DNA from: Ananas comosus
Lineage: Eukaryota > Streptophyta > Magnoliopsida > Poales > Bromeliaceae
Length of the DNA stretch: 64,000 nt
Direction: 5' to 3'
Assembly: GCF_001540865.1 (NCBI RefSeq)
Contig: NC_033632.1
Coordinates: 776,478-840,477 of the forward strand
Shown: positions 52,166 through 63,969 of the stretch, one piece after another
Numbering within the stretch: the first letter of the stretch is position 1
Layout: each line of letters starts with the position of its first letter
Program-made: the position numbers and the translations under genes
The notes under the pieces: model-generated
Seen by the model: the letters and a program-made list of their open reading frames with translations, nothing else
What the model was told of the DNA's origin: nothing
Database searches by the model: none

Positions 52166-52560
52166 GGGCGCCGCCTCCGCCGCGTTTCTACCCGAAATGG
52201 AACCAAATGCGCCACTAGGGTTTGGATCGGGCCTTCGCGTCGCCTAGGAGCCGCTTCCCCTTCGTCGGATCTCTCTCCGAACGAGGAAACAAGGAAGGGA
52301 ATTGGGGGAAAAGGATGCAAAATTTGGAAAAGAGGGGGGAGGGGGGAGCAGTGGGGGGACGAGAGAGAGAGAGGCCGAAGCGGAGAGAGATTTGTTTTTT
52401 TGGGGGATTCGCACGTGGGGGACGGTAGGTTGTGGGTCGGAGTACGGACGTGCGAGGGCTGAAGCGTGCGAGGACGTAACGGAGCGGTAACGGCGTTAGG
52501 CTCGGTGTTGAGACTCTTGCGTGAACCTGGTCCACAGAGTCATCCCAAAATAGGTCACTG
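52166..52560 (-). promoter_or_regulatory. MOR1 5' UTR and proximal promoter
   Basis: GC-richer than its surroundings. In transcript sense it holds CT-rich tracts (GA run at about 52361-52372 on +). No convincing TATA box was seen, consistent with a TATA-less housekeeping promoter; this is inference. Confidence 0.4.
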
Positions 52561-55133
52561 TATTTTGAATGCGGACTCAAAATTTGGAAAACTATTTAGA
52601 ATAGAGAATCCTACCAGGTGACTTTTAAAATAAAATAAAATAATCATTATCTTTTATAAATTTTAGTTCTCACGTAATAGTATTTTTAATATTTATATTC
52701 GGCTGAATCAAGAATTCTAAATTAATTTTTTTTTTTTCAAATTATCTAAAGGTCTTGTAGATTTTTCATTACCTTAATATATTTTAGTGTCAGCTCTACT
52801 ATTTATCAAATGTTTAAAATCTATACTAAAATAATCGTAACTAAAAATAAAAATAAAAGTAGAAGAAAAGAGACAATTAAGAAAAACTTAGATATACCAC
52901 TTAGAGGATGTATGTGCTAGAAAATATAAATTTGAAAACATATATTGTGTAAACTCAACCCCCTTAGTTTAAACTTTTTATTTACATTTTTTTAGCCTTT
53001 TTTTTTTTGCTAAATTTAATAGGTTTATTAGCCAGCCGCCTCTAATTATTATAACCATAATCTATAGCGCAATTTATTCAAAAGTAGTTAAAAATATTAT
53101 ATTTAATTAAATTATTGGATAATTTAAAAGCAACTCACGATTGAAAAGAAATGAATAAAAATTTTCATCGAGTAAAAGTGTCTACTCTAAATAAGAGAAA
53201 TATAAAAAATTATGACCTTAAAAAAAATTTGAGGGACCGACCATACCTAGTGTAATGAGTTAAGAACTTGATATTCGGTACCCAAGATCCAAATTTCAAA
53301 TCTAGTTAGTTCATATTCATAGATGATTTTTTTTTTGAGAAAAATAACAAAATTAATTGTTTACTATATTTTCTCAAAAAAAAAAAGAAGAAGTATTCAT
53401 TTCAAAATAGCCAATAGTTGAAGGGCCTCCAGCATTTTTAGATGCAAGTTTTGCAAACCGGTGTACGGTGCCATGGGTTCAGGCAAAATTCTCGGTGAGG
53501 GAGAAGCGTTGGCCCTGGGCGAAATTTGAAATGCGATGAGGGAAATGCATTGGGTGCAACTCTCTACACTAGTGTGATACTACTATATACGTGGCATACT
53601 AGCATTGGATATTTATCAAATACACCATAGTGAAGTCCAATAATAAAGCTCCACGTAGGCAGGTTGGATTGGATCCTGCATCGTTGGATGTAGCGTATCT
53701 TGACTCCGACGAGGACGTTTGCTTTTGGAGCCAAATAGCACGCTTGAGTTTGAAGGAGCGGGTGGACAATAGTGGGAATTTAAAAAATTCAAAAAGAAAA
53801 TAATATTATTTTTTTTAAAAAAGGGAAATGGAGCCGTTAAAATGGAAACGGCTCGTTTCGTTTGAGCCACGAGCGCTGGACGCAAACCTGAATGGGCTTT
53901 TTTTTTTTTTTTAAGAAAAAAATAATTTGTCTCGACTATTGAGTTTTTGAAATAGGCCCCTTAACTTTATATATTTCCTTTTGATAAATTACTTTTCTCA
54001 ACTTTTATTTTTTTATGACTTTTAAATTATTATCATTAACTACATTAGAACTCTTGCTAATTTTAGAGTGATTGTTCTTATTAATTTAGATGTTCAAAGC
54101 ACTTTTTCAACTGCAGGTAATGTGAATTTTCGTTAACATTCTCCGACTGAAAAACGGTCGGACTTTAATTTTAATAAATTTGTGAATTAATTGAAAAAAA
54201 TGATGGAAATCAAAATAACTAAAAGATGGGAGGGTGTCAATGAAACCAAAACAGTTGAAACATCTATTCCACACTGGCCTACATAAAGGGATCTCCACAT
54301 TTTTCTATCCAATTTTGTATTTTTTACAGAATTGTATTTTAACAGAATTGTTTATTTTAGGAGCTGCATAAGGAATACCTATCAAGCATTATCTTTTTTT
54401 GTTTATGTTGAAGTGCGCAAGAGACAAGCTGTTATATAAAATTAGATGAGGTTAAGCTTCAAATAATGGTTTAGAAGATAGCATAAAGTTTTCGTAGTCC
54501 AACACAAAAGATGTTTCTCATACGAGCAATTGATATCAGCGATCTCTTATATTTAAGAAAAAAAAACACCCGGCTTTCGTGCATTGTAAAAAGAAAAGGC
54601 TTCTTGAGGTTGTGTCTGAACAACAGAATCCCAAAAAGCACAAATTTTGTATTTTTCTCATTTAAGTTCTCCCCAATGCACCACCACGGCTGCAAACAAA
54701 AAACAAAAGCAACAAGATAAAAAGCACATCCCACCACCAACCACCGCAGTAACAGCACCAAACATTTTTATTTACCGTACAACCACCAGATCAGAAAAAT
54801 GATTCTACTCAGTAGCGACGTGTTTTGCTGATGAATATATATTCTGCTCCAAACACAAACATGATTACAACAAAAGAGACCAAAAGAGAAAATCCCCATG
54901 CAAAAGCAGAAACTAATTCATTCCATTTTATTGAATGAAGACTTAGAAAACCTTGCGAAATCAAATTCAACCACCTGAAAAATAGATGACAGAGCCGAGA
55001 GGCATGTAGCATCAAATCTTAGCTTGATCTACAATTGTGAAGCATAAAAGATAAATCACGTGCAAGAAAAAAGTAGAAAAAAAAAATAGCAGCTGGTGGA
55101 GGCTGGTAAGGACCTTTTTGTTAAAAAAATAAT
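52561..55133. other. intergenic region between MOR1 start and MTHFR end
   Basis: AT-rich DNA with no gene. It includes a decayed SINE at about 53225-53345 (+). The right part, from about 54900, is the presumed MTHFR 3' UTR, with an AATAAAA word on the minus strand near 54926-54933. Confidence 0.55.
53225..53345 (+). mobile_element. decayed SINE fragment
   Basis: Plus-strand segment with GATATTCGGTACCCAAGATCC and CAAATTTCAAATCTAG, a degenerate form of the SINE B-box region, followed by GATGATTTTTTTTT. Family assignment is by resemblance to the copies at 24011 and 62745. Confidence 0.35.
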
Positions 55134-55975
55134 TTATAAGTTCTTAAATACAGCAAAGATATCCCCATGAATGTAATCGTTGTCAACAAGGCAAACTAAG
55201 TAGTAACTTCGCTGGACCTGAAAAGGAAAAGGGAAAATTAACTCAATATTTATTGGAGCCTGATGATATTTAAGGATGATAAGTAATTATAAAGGAAGGA
55301 GTAAAAGAAGTAGAAGAAGAAGCAGAAGAATTTCTCAAAATGGTAGATCAAATTCTGAAGTTCGAAATGATTTAAATGTCATAGGAAATTGGAAAATAGA
55401 TTAGATCAGAAAAAGTTGAAAAAAATGGAAACTAGCGCTTGTCATAAAGGTGTCTAAGAAAAATTATATGTAAGCTGGAATGCGTAGTTTATGATAAATC
55501 GCTTGAAAAGAATCAACATCTAGTAAACAAAATAGAAGCACTACTAGCAGCCATAAAAGATCATTATTTTTCATTGTAGTTTAAATTATAAATATTTCCA
55601 TTACCTACAAAACAGAACATTTTTTTTATTTTTTTTAATACACTGATTTCAAATGTACCCAAAAAAATTGGATGATCGATATACTCAGATACAAGACTAC
55701 GCTAAGATTTATGCCCTGGAAGTACCAAAATTAAATGAGTATTTTGTTTGCAAAAGTTTTGAACGGTACATAGCATGATGGTTTATGTGGATTTCATAAT
55801 TGGGCACTTGCCAATATGTTTTGCAATTATAGGGCTTTCCGTGCTGTGCACATCTAAGATGGTTTATCGTAGAAGTAAAACAGCATCTACATATTATTAT
55901 TCCATTTTAGTTTTGTTTCTCTAGATAAAGAATAATTCAGAGCATTGATTTGAGTAGTAGAACGAGCGTGCGCGC

Positions 55976-56022
<47 letters not shown>

Positions 56023-59000
56023 CTGCTCCAGCAACTCCCTAGAGGGGTCGCCCTCGGGGAACAGGCAGGCCCACCCCCTGGTCCAGATCTCAAAGGCCTC
56101 ATCTTTCCAAACCATAAAGCTCGCATGGTCCACAACAGTAGGCTGGATTATCTCCTTTGCAGGGAAAACACCCCAAGTCACCGCATTCACAGTACTGAAG
56201 CCCACATTGGTCACACACTCTCCCTCCTTGTTCACGCCAATGTATGTGATAGAAGGCAATGCTTTGCACTTCTCGACAAGCGAACACAGCTTCTTTGCGG
56301 AGCAGAAGAATTCGACATAAGCCTTCTGATAGACATAACCCCCTGCTCCGCCCCATCCTATAAAAAGAAAAACACAATGGGAGAATTAAGTACATGCAAA
56401 ATCAGATTTGGTTAGGGATATAAGTAGTAACAGATAATTTTGTAGCAGCATATATGAAGATGACTTGGAAAACCAGTTTGCAAAGCAATTTTTGGTCACT
56501 AGTTAATACTTAATCATCAATCTACCTATCGGTCTAATCAAATTAGCACAATGTCACTGCAAAAGGTGCATTATCACATAGAATTGCACTCAGAGCAAAG
56601 AAATATGAGTGTTAGGTTCTGGGTAAGTTTGGCTAAGTTCACAATGAGCATTTCTAATTTCTATTAAATATAGATTTTATTGCTGTTCAAATTAGACACT
56701 GTGGAGGCTGCAATTGGAAGAGTTCGTGACTAAATTCCTAGAAAAAATTTCAGATCAAGTTTGTTTCATTAGCAAAATTAGCAGATGTTTCAAGTCTTTT
56801 GAACCGAGCTAATCAACACCAAGTTCACTTTTTAGCAATCTATCTCTCTCATTCATTGGTGTGTCCGTGAAGTGAGATATTCATCCCATGGGCAATTTCG
56901 GGTAGACTAGAGCTTCTATAAAAGTGATGTTCGAACAAGTGCCGACATCATCTTTTTCGCTAAAATCCTCTCAACAACTTTCTGCTACAACAAAAGCAGA
57001 AACTTCAAATTGGTGTTTCTGCTTTTGGGCTTCCACGAAAGCAGAGTTCCAACTTCTTTCCAAATGTGATGAGTTACTTTTGAGGAGAGCAGAAACAATT
57101 CCATAAGCCAGGTGAAACAGACAGTACAGCATATCAAACTATTATATAATCTTAAGCCCCTTAGTATATGTACATTTCACGTACCAACGGTGTGGGACTC
57201 TGATTTCTCTCCATTTACAGCAGGTTGGCTATTGATAGTAAGGAAACCGTTCAAATTAATCTGCCCAAGATGCTCATCAATTATCTTTGTCTCTGGCTGA
57301 AGACCGTCCAACTCAGACCACGGGCTACTTTTGAACTTCCCAAGGCAGTAGTTCATAAACCTCTGTGAAATGTATTTTAACCAAAGAAAAAGAGAAGTAA
57401 TCATATATATGGCATTTGGAACAATCAATTGTTTCTTAGGGAAGAACATGTAAATAACCGACAGAAATAAATTACAGGCAAAAAAGGACACCCCTCCAAC
57501 TATAGGACATTTGAAACAGATGCCTTAACTTCAGGTTTTCAAATTAGAACTCCTCAGCTGACACATAATTTGAGAAAAGGCAGAAAACTGTCAGGTTTAG
57601 TTAGAATGCGGCCCATCAAGTTTAAAATTTAAGAAATTTTCACAAATCAGACAACGCAATAGCTGAGAATGAACAATTGAATTTTAGTAACTCATTGAAA
57701 TTCAAACAAACTCTACCATATAGGACAAATGTGTAATAAAATATGGACAAGTACCTCATTTATATCATCAATAGATTTTAATGGTACAGCCCATTCCTCC
57801 TGCAGCTTCTTGTCGCGCGAACGTGGTCTCATGAACTGTCAGATAGGTGCACTATACATAAATAAATAACTACTAGGAGAAGCCAATGACTAAAAAGAAT
57901 TATCCCACAATTAAGAATTTCATATTACCACCTAAATGCCTGAATGAAGTAACTTGAAACAAGTTTTTGTAGTTAAAAAATCAATTTTCTCAAACCTTCC
58001 ACTATTAGTCTTTTTAGATTCTTATTGAAACAAGAGAACAACAAATAAGTTCAAAACAACATATACGCGAGTTATGCAAAAAGATAATTTAATTTCCTAG
58101 TTTCGTCATGAGGGAAACAAGGAGTTGTTTGAGTGAGGTCCTGAACACATGATAAAGATTCTAAAACTAGTACTAGGAAATAGTAGATAATCATTCCCAA
58201 AGAGGAATGTAAGTTGACATATTACACCAGCAGTAATGGAGATATATGAAACATTTGTGAAAAATAGAAACTTAACCTGGTGGTCAGTAAGCGCTCCATA
58301 TGATGGGTTACGAGAATCACCCCACCGACCCTGTGGATATTGGTCCCAACCAAGAGTCCTTGCAATGTAGCTTTTTGGACGATTAGCCCTGATCAGTAGT
58401 CCAAACAGAATTAGAAAACATGAGTCTCTAACAAACATTAAGGGCTTCCTAGGCCTTGCAGGAGCTCCTGCAAAAGTGCTTTTTCGGTAGAGCTATTTGA
58501 TGAAGAACTAAAGCTTTTTTCTTCCGAATTCCCCAACAGCTCACAACAGTAGAAGCAGAAGCTACAGATAGCAGCTTCTACTTTTAGGGTCAAAAAGCTC
58601 CATAGCAAAAGCTCCAAACTTTGGTTAGCCAAACGCATGACCAATTGACCACTGTTACCCAGATTCAATAAGCTATTTCATGGGCTAAAATACCGTAAAC
58701 TGCTTGTGCTTTATAACAAATCCTGAAAAGCAAAGCATACCAGAAGATAGGCCGGACATCTTCTTTAGCACGATAAACATTTGTTGGGCGTCTCCACGGC
58801 AACGACCTTACAATCCTGGATTCCTCAATAAGCCCAAGATTCTGCGATAAAAAAACCATCAGTAACAGCAGTAATAAAAGAAACACAAAATTATTCAGGC
58901 AAAAAATTACCATTAGTATGGCTAATGCAGACTTCTCCATGTTTAGAGTATAAAGATGCAATGTTTTGATCCCATTAGCTAAAATTTTTTTGCACATTTC

Positions 59001-62000
59001 AGTTCCAAGGTGGATTCCATAAGCCCTCACAGCCTCTTCGTTGTCCTTAATAGGCTCTAGTGCGGCAGTAATCTCTGATGGAACCTGCAAAATTAAGTTA
59101 ACATAATTGAATACTTGAAACCAAAAATGGATACATATGTGAGCATAGTTGACAAGAGAGATATCTCTCATCAAAATAGTTATGAACAGAGACAAGTCAA
59201 CAATTCGTGCATATTAGGGTAGTTTTATAGTGGAAAACTCACCTTAGTTTTGCAGAATCCAGTCATACGCAAGAAACCCTTGTAGTTGTTAATCGGCATA
59301 ATGCCAGGAACAATTGGGCATGTAATCCCAATCTGACGGCAGTCATTGACAAACTTGAAAAAGATATCAGTATCATAAAACAACTGAGTGACAATAAGGT
59401 CAGCACCAGCATCAACCTGTCCAATTGGTATATATTCACTTCTTGATCAGCTAAATTATATACCCATCCCTCAAAGAACGTTAAATTTATTAGAAAAAAA
59501 AAATGTGAAGAATTAATGAGATGCACCTTTCTCTTCAAGTAAGCTAGGTCATTGCTATAGGCTTCCAATGTAGCACCTCCCTCTCCTTGTATCACGTCAG
59601 GGTGCGCCTCTGATAGAGAACCAAGTACTTTAGCAATGAAAAATCTGATATTCTATGTGGAAAAGCAGAAATTAATGTAATTGAGGCAATTTATGCCAAC
59701 CTGGATAACCGGCAACAGTTATGCCGAAATAGTCACCATACTGGGTACGGATATGCTGCACCTGTAAGTTAATTGAAGAAGTCATGCTTAAGTAACCAAA
59801 AAAAAAAAAAGGTATCACATTGTGAGAAGTACTGCAGTGGCAAACAACAATTGCTAGTTCACCAAAGGCCTATATGCCTGGCTGAACTTCTACTTCAGCA
59901 CTGTTTGAGTAGCGCTAGTAGAGCTATTCCAGGCATCCGTGTCAGCTTTCTCACTAAGATTACCCAACAGTTTTTATCTACAGCTGGAACCGCAAAGATC
60001 CAACTGACAGCTTTTTTCTTGATTTTTTGTCTTCTTCCACAGCTAGAAGTGAAGCTACTCCAAAAGCGGCCAAACAATCACCGGCTACAGAGCAGTTAGG
60101 ACAACCAGAACTCAGCCAAATGCTAGGAAGTCCATGTTGAGAGTGGATTGGGAGAATCTATTCCTTTTCTTCACAACAATCAACAATCATTTGATTTCAA
60201 AGATGAAAGATATCAAAACAGTGTCAAGGAGAATTACCAAATCAAGGGCACAAGCAAATCCACCAGCAACTTGGACAAACTTATCCTGACCATGAGGAGG
60301 ATCTCCTCTAAGTGCCAGAACATTTTGAATTCCGTTGGCCTTAATTGTATCCAAAGCATGGTCGATCTTCTCCACCGGCATATTGGTGCAAGTCAAGTGC
60401 ATCATTGTTTCCACACAGACCTATAAAGAGAAAAAAATAATAATGGAACTCAATTATGGAAAGCACAATAATCACACTTTTAAAAGGATAAAGTGAGGCA
60501 AATCAGTAAGTCCTTGCAGCATTTAAGAGATTAACTCATTCTTAAGTGACATTTTTTAGTAGTTTATTAAGAAAACATTCCTTTTCTCTAGCAAGTAAAC
60601 ATTCTTAGTGGTTTACTCTTCACACTAAATGTGAAAGAATAGAAATTCCGCTCCAATACAGAGAACACGATAGTACCAGTTTCAGAAGGATAAGATTAAC
60701 TCGAGAAAACTTTATTGATATTTCTCAGCAATCTATAAGGAAAAACATTCCCCTTATGTAGCTAGTAATCACTCCCAACACACTGAATTAGTAATCAAAT
60801 CTTCGCACCCTTGATGTAGTTAAGACAAAAAGAGCCACGCCATCATCAGCATCCAAACAGCTTACTTTGGAAGGACACAAAATCAAATACATCTACCCAG
60901 GGAAAATATAATGTGAAAATTGTACAGGACGCCAAAATTACCGAGTGAAAATATAATGTGACAATTGCACAGGACCCCAAACTATTAAACCATTTTTTAA
61001 TAGAGCCTCGACTATATTTCCTTTGATTGAGAACCTCTCAACTTTTGATTCGTTTAATTTATCATCACTAAATGATAGTTTTTATTAAATTAATCAGTGT
61101 TTCGGTTAAATTTAACTGTTCTGAACACTCTGTAAACAGCTGATAGCTAATGGAACCATTAATTGTGTAGAATTCCCTGTTCAATTTAGAAAATAACTCA
61201 CATCAGAACAATAGGAAGTTCGAGGAGTAGGGTCTGTTACAAAATGACCTGCAGTTGATGCTGTTTCCATACATTTTTCACCGCTAAAACAAACAACAAG
61301 AGCATTTATCCACCAGTAGCACTAATTCCGAAAAGACACAAAGAAAAGGGGACCCAAACATCCAAATATGGCAACATTTAGCGGCAAAACACTCAGATGC
61401 ACGAGCCTTCAGCTACCGTAAACCCTAGATCTTAACAACATTCACACGAAAACCACGGATCGAGCAATTACCGATAATAAGAAAAAAAACCCCAAAAATT
61501 CGCAAAAAATAGCCCAAAAAGGGAATTTTTTTTATAAATAATCTTATTAATTTTTATAATTATAAAAATAATTTTGTTAAAAAAATAATTATAAAAATAG
61601 TCCTATAAATGCGGTGAATGATTCACCGCATTTATAACTTCTCATTAGGAGTAGAAAAAAATAAAAGCGATAAACCATTCACCGCTTTTATTATTATAAA
61701 AATATAGAAAAAAATAAAAAAAATAAAAAAAGCAGTGAATGATTCACCGCTTTTATAAGACTATATTTAAAGCGGTGAATCATTCACCGCTTTTATAAGA
61801 CTATATTTATAAATAAAAATTTAATAAACTTATTTTTAGAATAAATGTTTAGGAAAAGACTATTACACTAAAAAACCCCCAAAAAGGAGCTTGAGATCTG
61901 ATGCGAGCTTAGATCTATACCATGTTCTGCATCCGATTGGCGATGCTGAGGGTGAGATCGGCGGTGGAACCCCCGGCGCCCCAGGTGATGTCGCAGAAGG

Positions 62001-62139
62001 TGGGATTGTGCGACACCATGCGATCCATGCGCTCGAAGAGGTTCTCGACCCCATCATCCGTCTTCGGGGGGAAAAACTCGAAGGAGAACACCGTTCTCCC
62101 CTCCTCCTCCGCCGATCGGATCTTCTCGATCACCTTCAT
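55134..62139 (-). CDS. MTHFR: methylenetetrahydrofolate reductase
   Basis: Reduces 5,10-methylene-THF to 5-methyl-THF, the methyl donor for methionine synthesis; FAD enzyme, cytosolic. Spliced CDS 1785 nt, 594 aa, the plant length. Exons: 62139-61921, 60420-60238, 59761-59701, 59609-59527, 59416-59243, 59084-58911, 58841-58741, 58388-58277, 57835-57755, 57362-57185, 56357-56023, 55217-55134. The N-terminal barrel carries Glu21 in [12 protein letters not shown] (the E. coli Glu28 equivalent), [38 protein letters not shown] and [15 protein letters not shown]. The eukaryotic C-terminal domain follows from about residue 305 ([60 protein letters not shown]) and ends [15 protein letters not shown] (here [13 protein letters not shown]). 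Plant enzymes are known to prefer NADH and to lack AdoMet inhibition; nothing seen argues otherwise. The ATG opens the known N-terminus (MKVIEKI) and follows a GA-rich leader with a TATA box at about 62288. Confidence 0.97.
55979..56019. repeat. (GA)20 microsatellite at MTHFR exon 11 donor
   Basis: On the transcribed strand the (CT)n run begins right after the GTA of the 5' splice site. Confidence 0.95.
56935..57085. repeat. dispersed repeat with AAAGCAG words (MTHFR intron 10)
   Basis: ACAAAAGCAGAAACTTCAAA followed by an inverted GTTTCTGCTTTTG gives a short foldback. It shares words with 40646-40905 and 58438-58645. Confidence 0.35.
58438..58645. repeat. dispersed repeat (MTHFR intron 7)
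   Basis: Contains AGAAGCAGAAGCTACAGATA with inverted AGCAGCTTCTAC, CAAAAGCTCCAAACT and TAGCCAAACGC. Likely the same family as the neighbouring AAAGCAG repeats. Confidence 0.35.
59845..60090. repeat. dispersed repeat (MTHFR intron 2)
   Basis: CCAAAGGCCTATATGCC at the left and CCAAAAGCGGCCAAACAATC at the right could be terminal inverted matches. The middle carries paired AGCTG/CAGCT words. Ends uncertain. Confidence 0.35.
61202..61283 (-). other. possible cassette (poison) exon in MTHFR intron 1
   Basis: On the minus strand a T-rich tract and TAG acceptor (ending at 61284) precede an 82-nt segment that ends in a GTGAGT donor (61201-61196). If included after exon 1 it would read CGG TGA, an immediate stop. 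A second frame of the segment is fully open. Not part of the main CDS. Confidence 0.35.
61605..61793. repeat. cluster of four near-palindromes in MTHFR intron 1
   Basis: Four copies of a GCGGTGAAT-N-ATTCACCGC word. Copy 1 (61605-61635) has perfect 15-bp arms around one base. Copy 3 (61728-61754) has 13-bp arms with one mismatch. Copy 4 (61769-61793) has perfect 12-bp arms. Copy 2 (61661-61691) keeps outer arms but its left inner arm has decayed. A 40-bp unit is tandemly repeated (61742-61781 onto 61782-61809). The setting is very A/T-rich. Confidence 0.85.
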
Positions 62140-62143
62140 CTCT

Positions 62144-62146
<3 letters not shown>

Positions 62147-62187
<41 letters not shown>
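62147..62187. repeat. (CT)20 microsatellite in MTHFR leader
   Basis: Reads as GA in the transcript, ending eight bases before the MTHFR ATG. Confidence 0.95.
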
Positions 62188-62190
<3 letters not shown>

Positions 62191-62287
62191 CGCCCTTTCT
62201 CTCTCTAGGTCGCTCCTTCTCTCTCTCGCTCTCTTCTCTTGGAGTGGGGGCGAGTGTACGCAGCGGATTTGGTAGTGAGAGAGGAGG

Positions 62288-62295
62288 TTTTATAG
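62288..62295 (-). promoter_or_regulatory. TATA box of MTHFR gene
   Basis: CTATAAAA on the minus strand about 150 nt upstream of the ATG, leaving room for a GA-rich leader. Confidence 0.6.
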
Positions 62296-62329
62296 TGAGA
62301 TCCGTGCCCAACTACCGCGGAGGAGGAGG

Positions 62330-62728
62330 GGTCTTTTTGTTATTATTTCTCTTGGGCAATTTGCACAAAAATGCCCCTCGTTTTGTTATTTTATATTTAA
62401 TGACTACAATACTTGCAACTTCTACAAGTTTCGACTCAGGTTACTTTTTAATTTTCACAAACTTGAGCCCCCCGGCCGTACTATTGAGTGCGCACTTGCG
62501 TAAGTTCTAGTTATTTCTTATTTTTCACTTGTATTATATAATAATAGTATTTTTGATAAGTATGGATCTAACAAAGCGGTCTAAAACTTTTACCATATAA
62601 GAAACAAAAAAAAAAAAAAAAATTCTTAGTCTAAAAATAAAAATACCGGTAAAAAATTTAATTATATTCTAAAAAAAAGTTATTAATAACATTTTGCCAG
62701 TATAACAGTTCTTTTAATATATTTATAA
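62330..62728. other. intergenic, upstream of MTHFR
   Basis: AT-rich with an A-run near 62606-62623. No gene seen. Confidence 0.5.
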
Positions 62729-62744
62729 AATAATGTTGTGTCTT

Positions 62745-62913
62745 TCTTTTCTTTTTCTTTTTTTTTTTTTTGAGAGATAGGTAGCACGCTACCCGCTTCG
62801 TTTATTTCATTTAGAAATAAGCTTAGCAAGAAATGTAAATCAACTAGGATTCGAACTCGGGTCTCGGGTACCAACCACCAAACCCCTTGCCACTTTCTCT
62901 TGGGACGGTCGAT
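62745..62913 (-). mobile_element. tRNA-derived SINE with perfect target duplication
   Basis: The minus strand shows a head CGACCGTCCCAAGAG, an A-box-like AAGTGGCAAGGGG, a B box GAGTTCGAATCC, a TTATTTCTAAATG segment and an A-tail. It is flanked by a perfect 16-bp duplication (AATAATGTTGTGTCTT) at 62729-62744 and 62914-62929. Head, B box and tail align with the copy at 24011. Confidence 0.88.
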
Positions 62914-62929
62914 AATAATGTTGTGTCTT

Positions 62930-63969
62930 AGAACAGAATTAAACAGAATATAAGTCTTTTTTGAATGTCAAATAAAGATACTTTGGTTCTATTCCATAAT
63001 AAGAGTTTAAAACAATAATAAAATGGGCTCAATTGTAAGCATGAAGAAGTGAGCACAAGTCCTTTTGCAAAAGAACCCCGAACATCTCACGCGTTAATTT
63101 CCTGCACCGTCGCTATCACTCACCAACCCAACTAACTCACTCTTCCAATAGGGAGGGAAGATGGGGTTAGGTCGATACAGCAGAAGACCCAAAACGACAT
63201 TCACATTTCAACATCCGTTGGAGCATTTTGTTGATCGGCTCAACTGCAGTACCAATTACGATGATGAACGAAAACAACCAAAAAAATTGGTGGGACGGTA
63301 CATAATACGAGCCCATTACATTCATTCTTTAATTGGGCAGCTTCAAAATTTGTAAGATTCACGTTACCAACAATAAGAGAATGGTCTGACCATGTTCGAC
63401 AGAGGCCCTACCAAATTTTGTTATTGATAGATTATGCACACATTTCAAACTAGATTTTAATTTGTCATAGGTTATCAGGAATAGAGAGTTTTAATTTATC
63501 ATAGATTAGTAAGAAATCAGTTGTTCATCATAGAAATGAAGCAGGTATCGCGAACTAAACTGAAAAATGCGTGAGATGACTGTGAAATAAGAAATTTTGA
63601 CATGTAATGCCTCAAAGTATGGACAGATCTCAACCTTAGGGTATTGTTTTCAAAATTTGTATATTTTGATTTTTGATTCTACTTGGTTGAGAATTTTTTT
63701 TAACCAAATTAACTGAAAATCAATTGACAATTATACATGTGGTAGGTACATGCATACAATCTGCATGGCTGGTAGGATAGCATAATAAAAATTTAAAAAG
63801 TGCAAAGACAAACTCAACTACAAGCTTGTTTGAAATAGATGCTCTAACTTAGTTCTTTTGACTAAGATTCTCTTAAATTTTTTAGCACATTCATAAAAAA
63901 ATCTAAATAATTAGCTTAATATATTAAACTCCGAATGAAAACTTTACGCGCTTTTGCCTGAAACACTAA
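62930..63969. other. intergenic right flank
   Basis: No gene recognised. Short open frames lack family motifs. Confidence 0.5.

Noticed and set aside
51929..52462. 177-codon + strand frame over the MOR1 start
   Set aside because: Antisense to MOR1 exon 1 and its leader; GC-rich DNA gives long chance frames. No family match recognised.
61605..61809. CRISPR-like array
   Set aside because: Repeats are irregularly spaced, themselves palindromic, diverged and inside a plant gene intron. No cas genes.
61891..62275. + strand frames of about 105-117 codons over the MTHFR start
   Set aside because: Antisense to MTHFR exon 1 and partly made of the CT repeat (Ser-Leu repeats).
24011..62913. tRNA genes suggested by B-box words at 24011 and 62745
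   Set aside because: No cloverleaf can be drawn. The A-tails and flanking duplications show SINEs.
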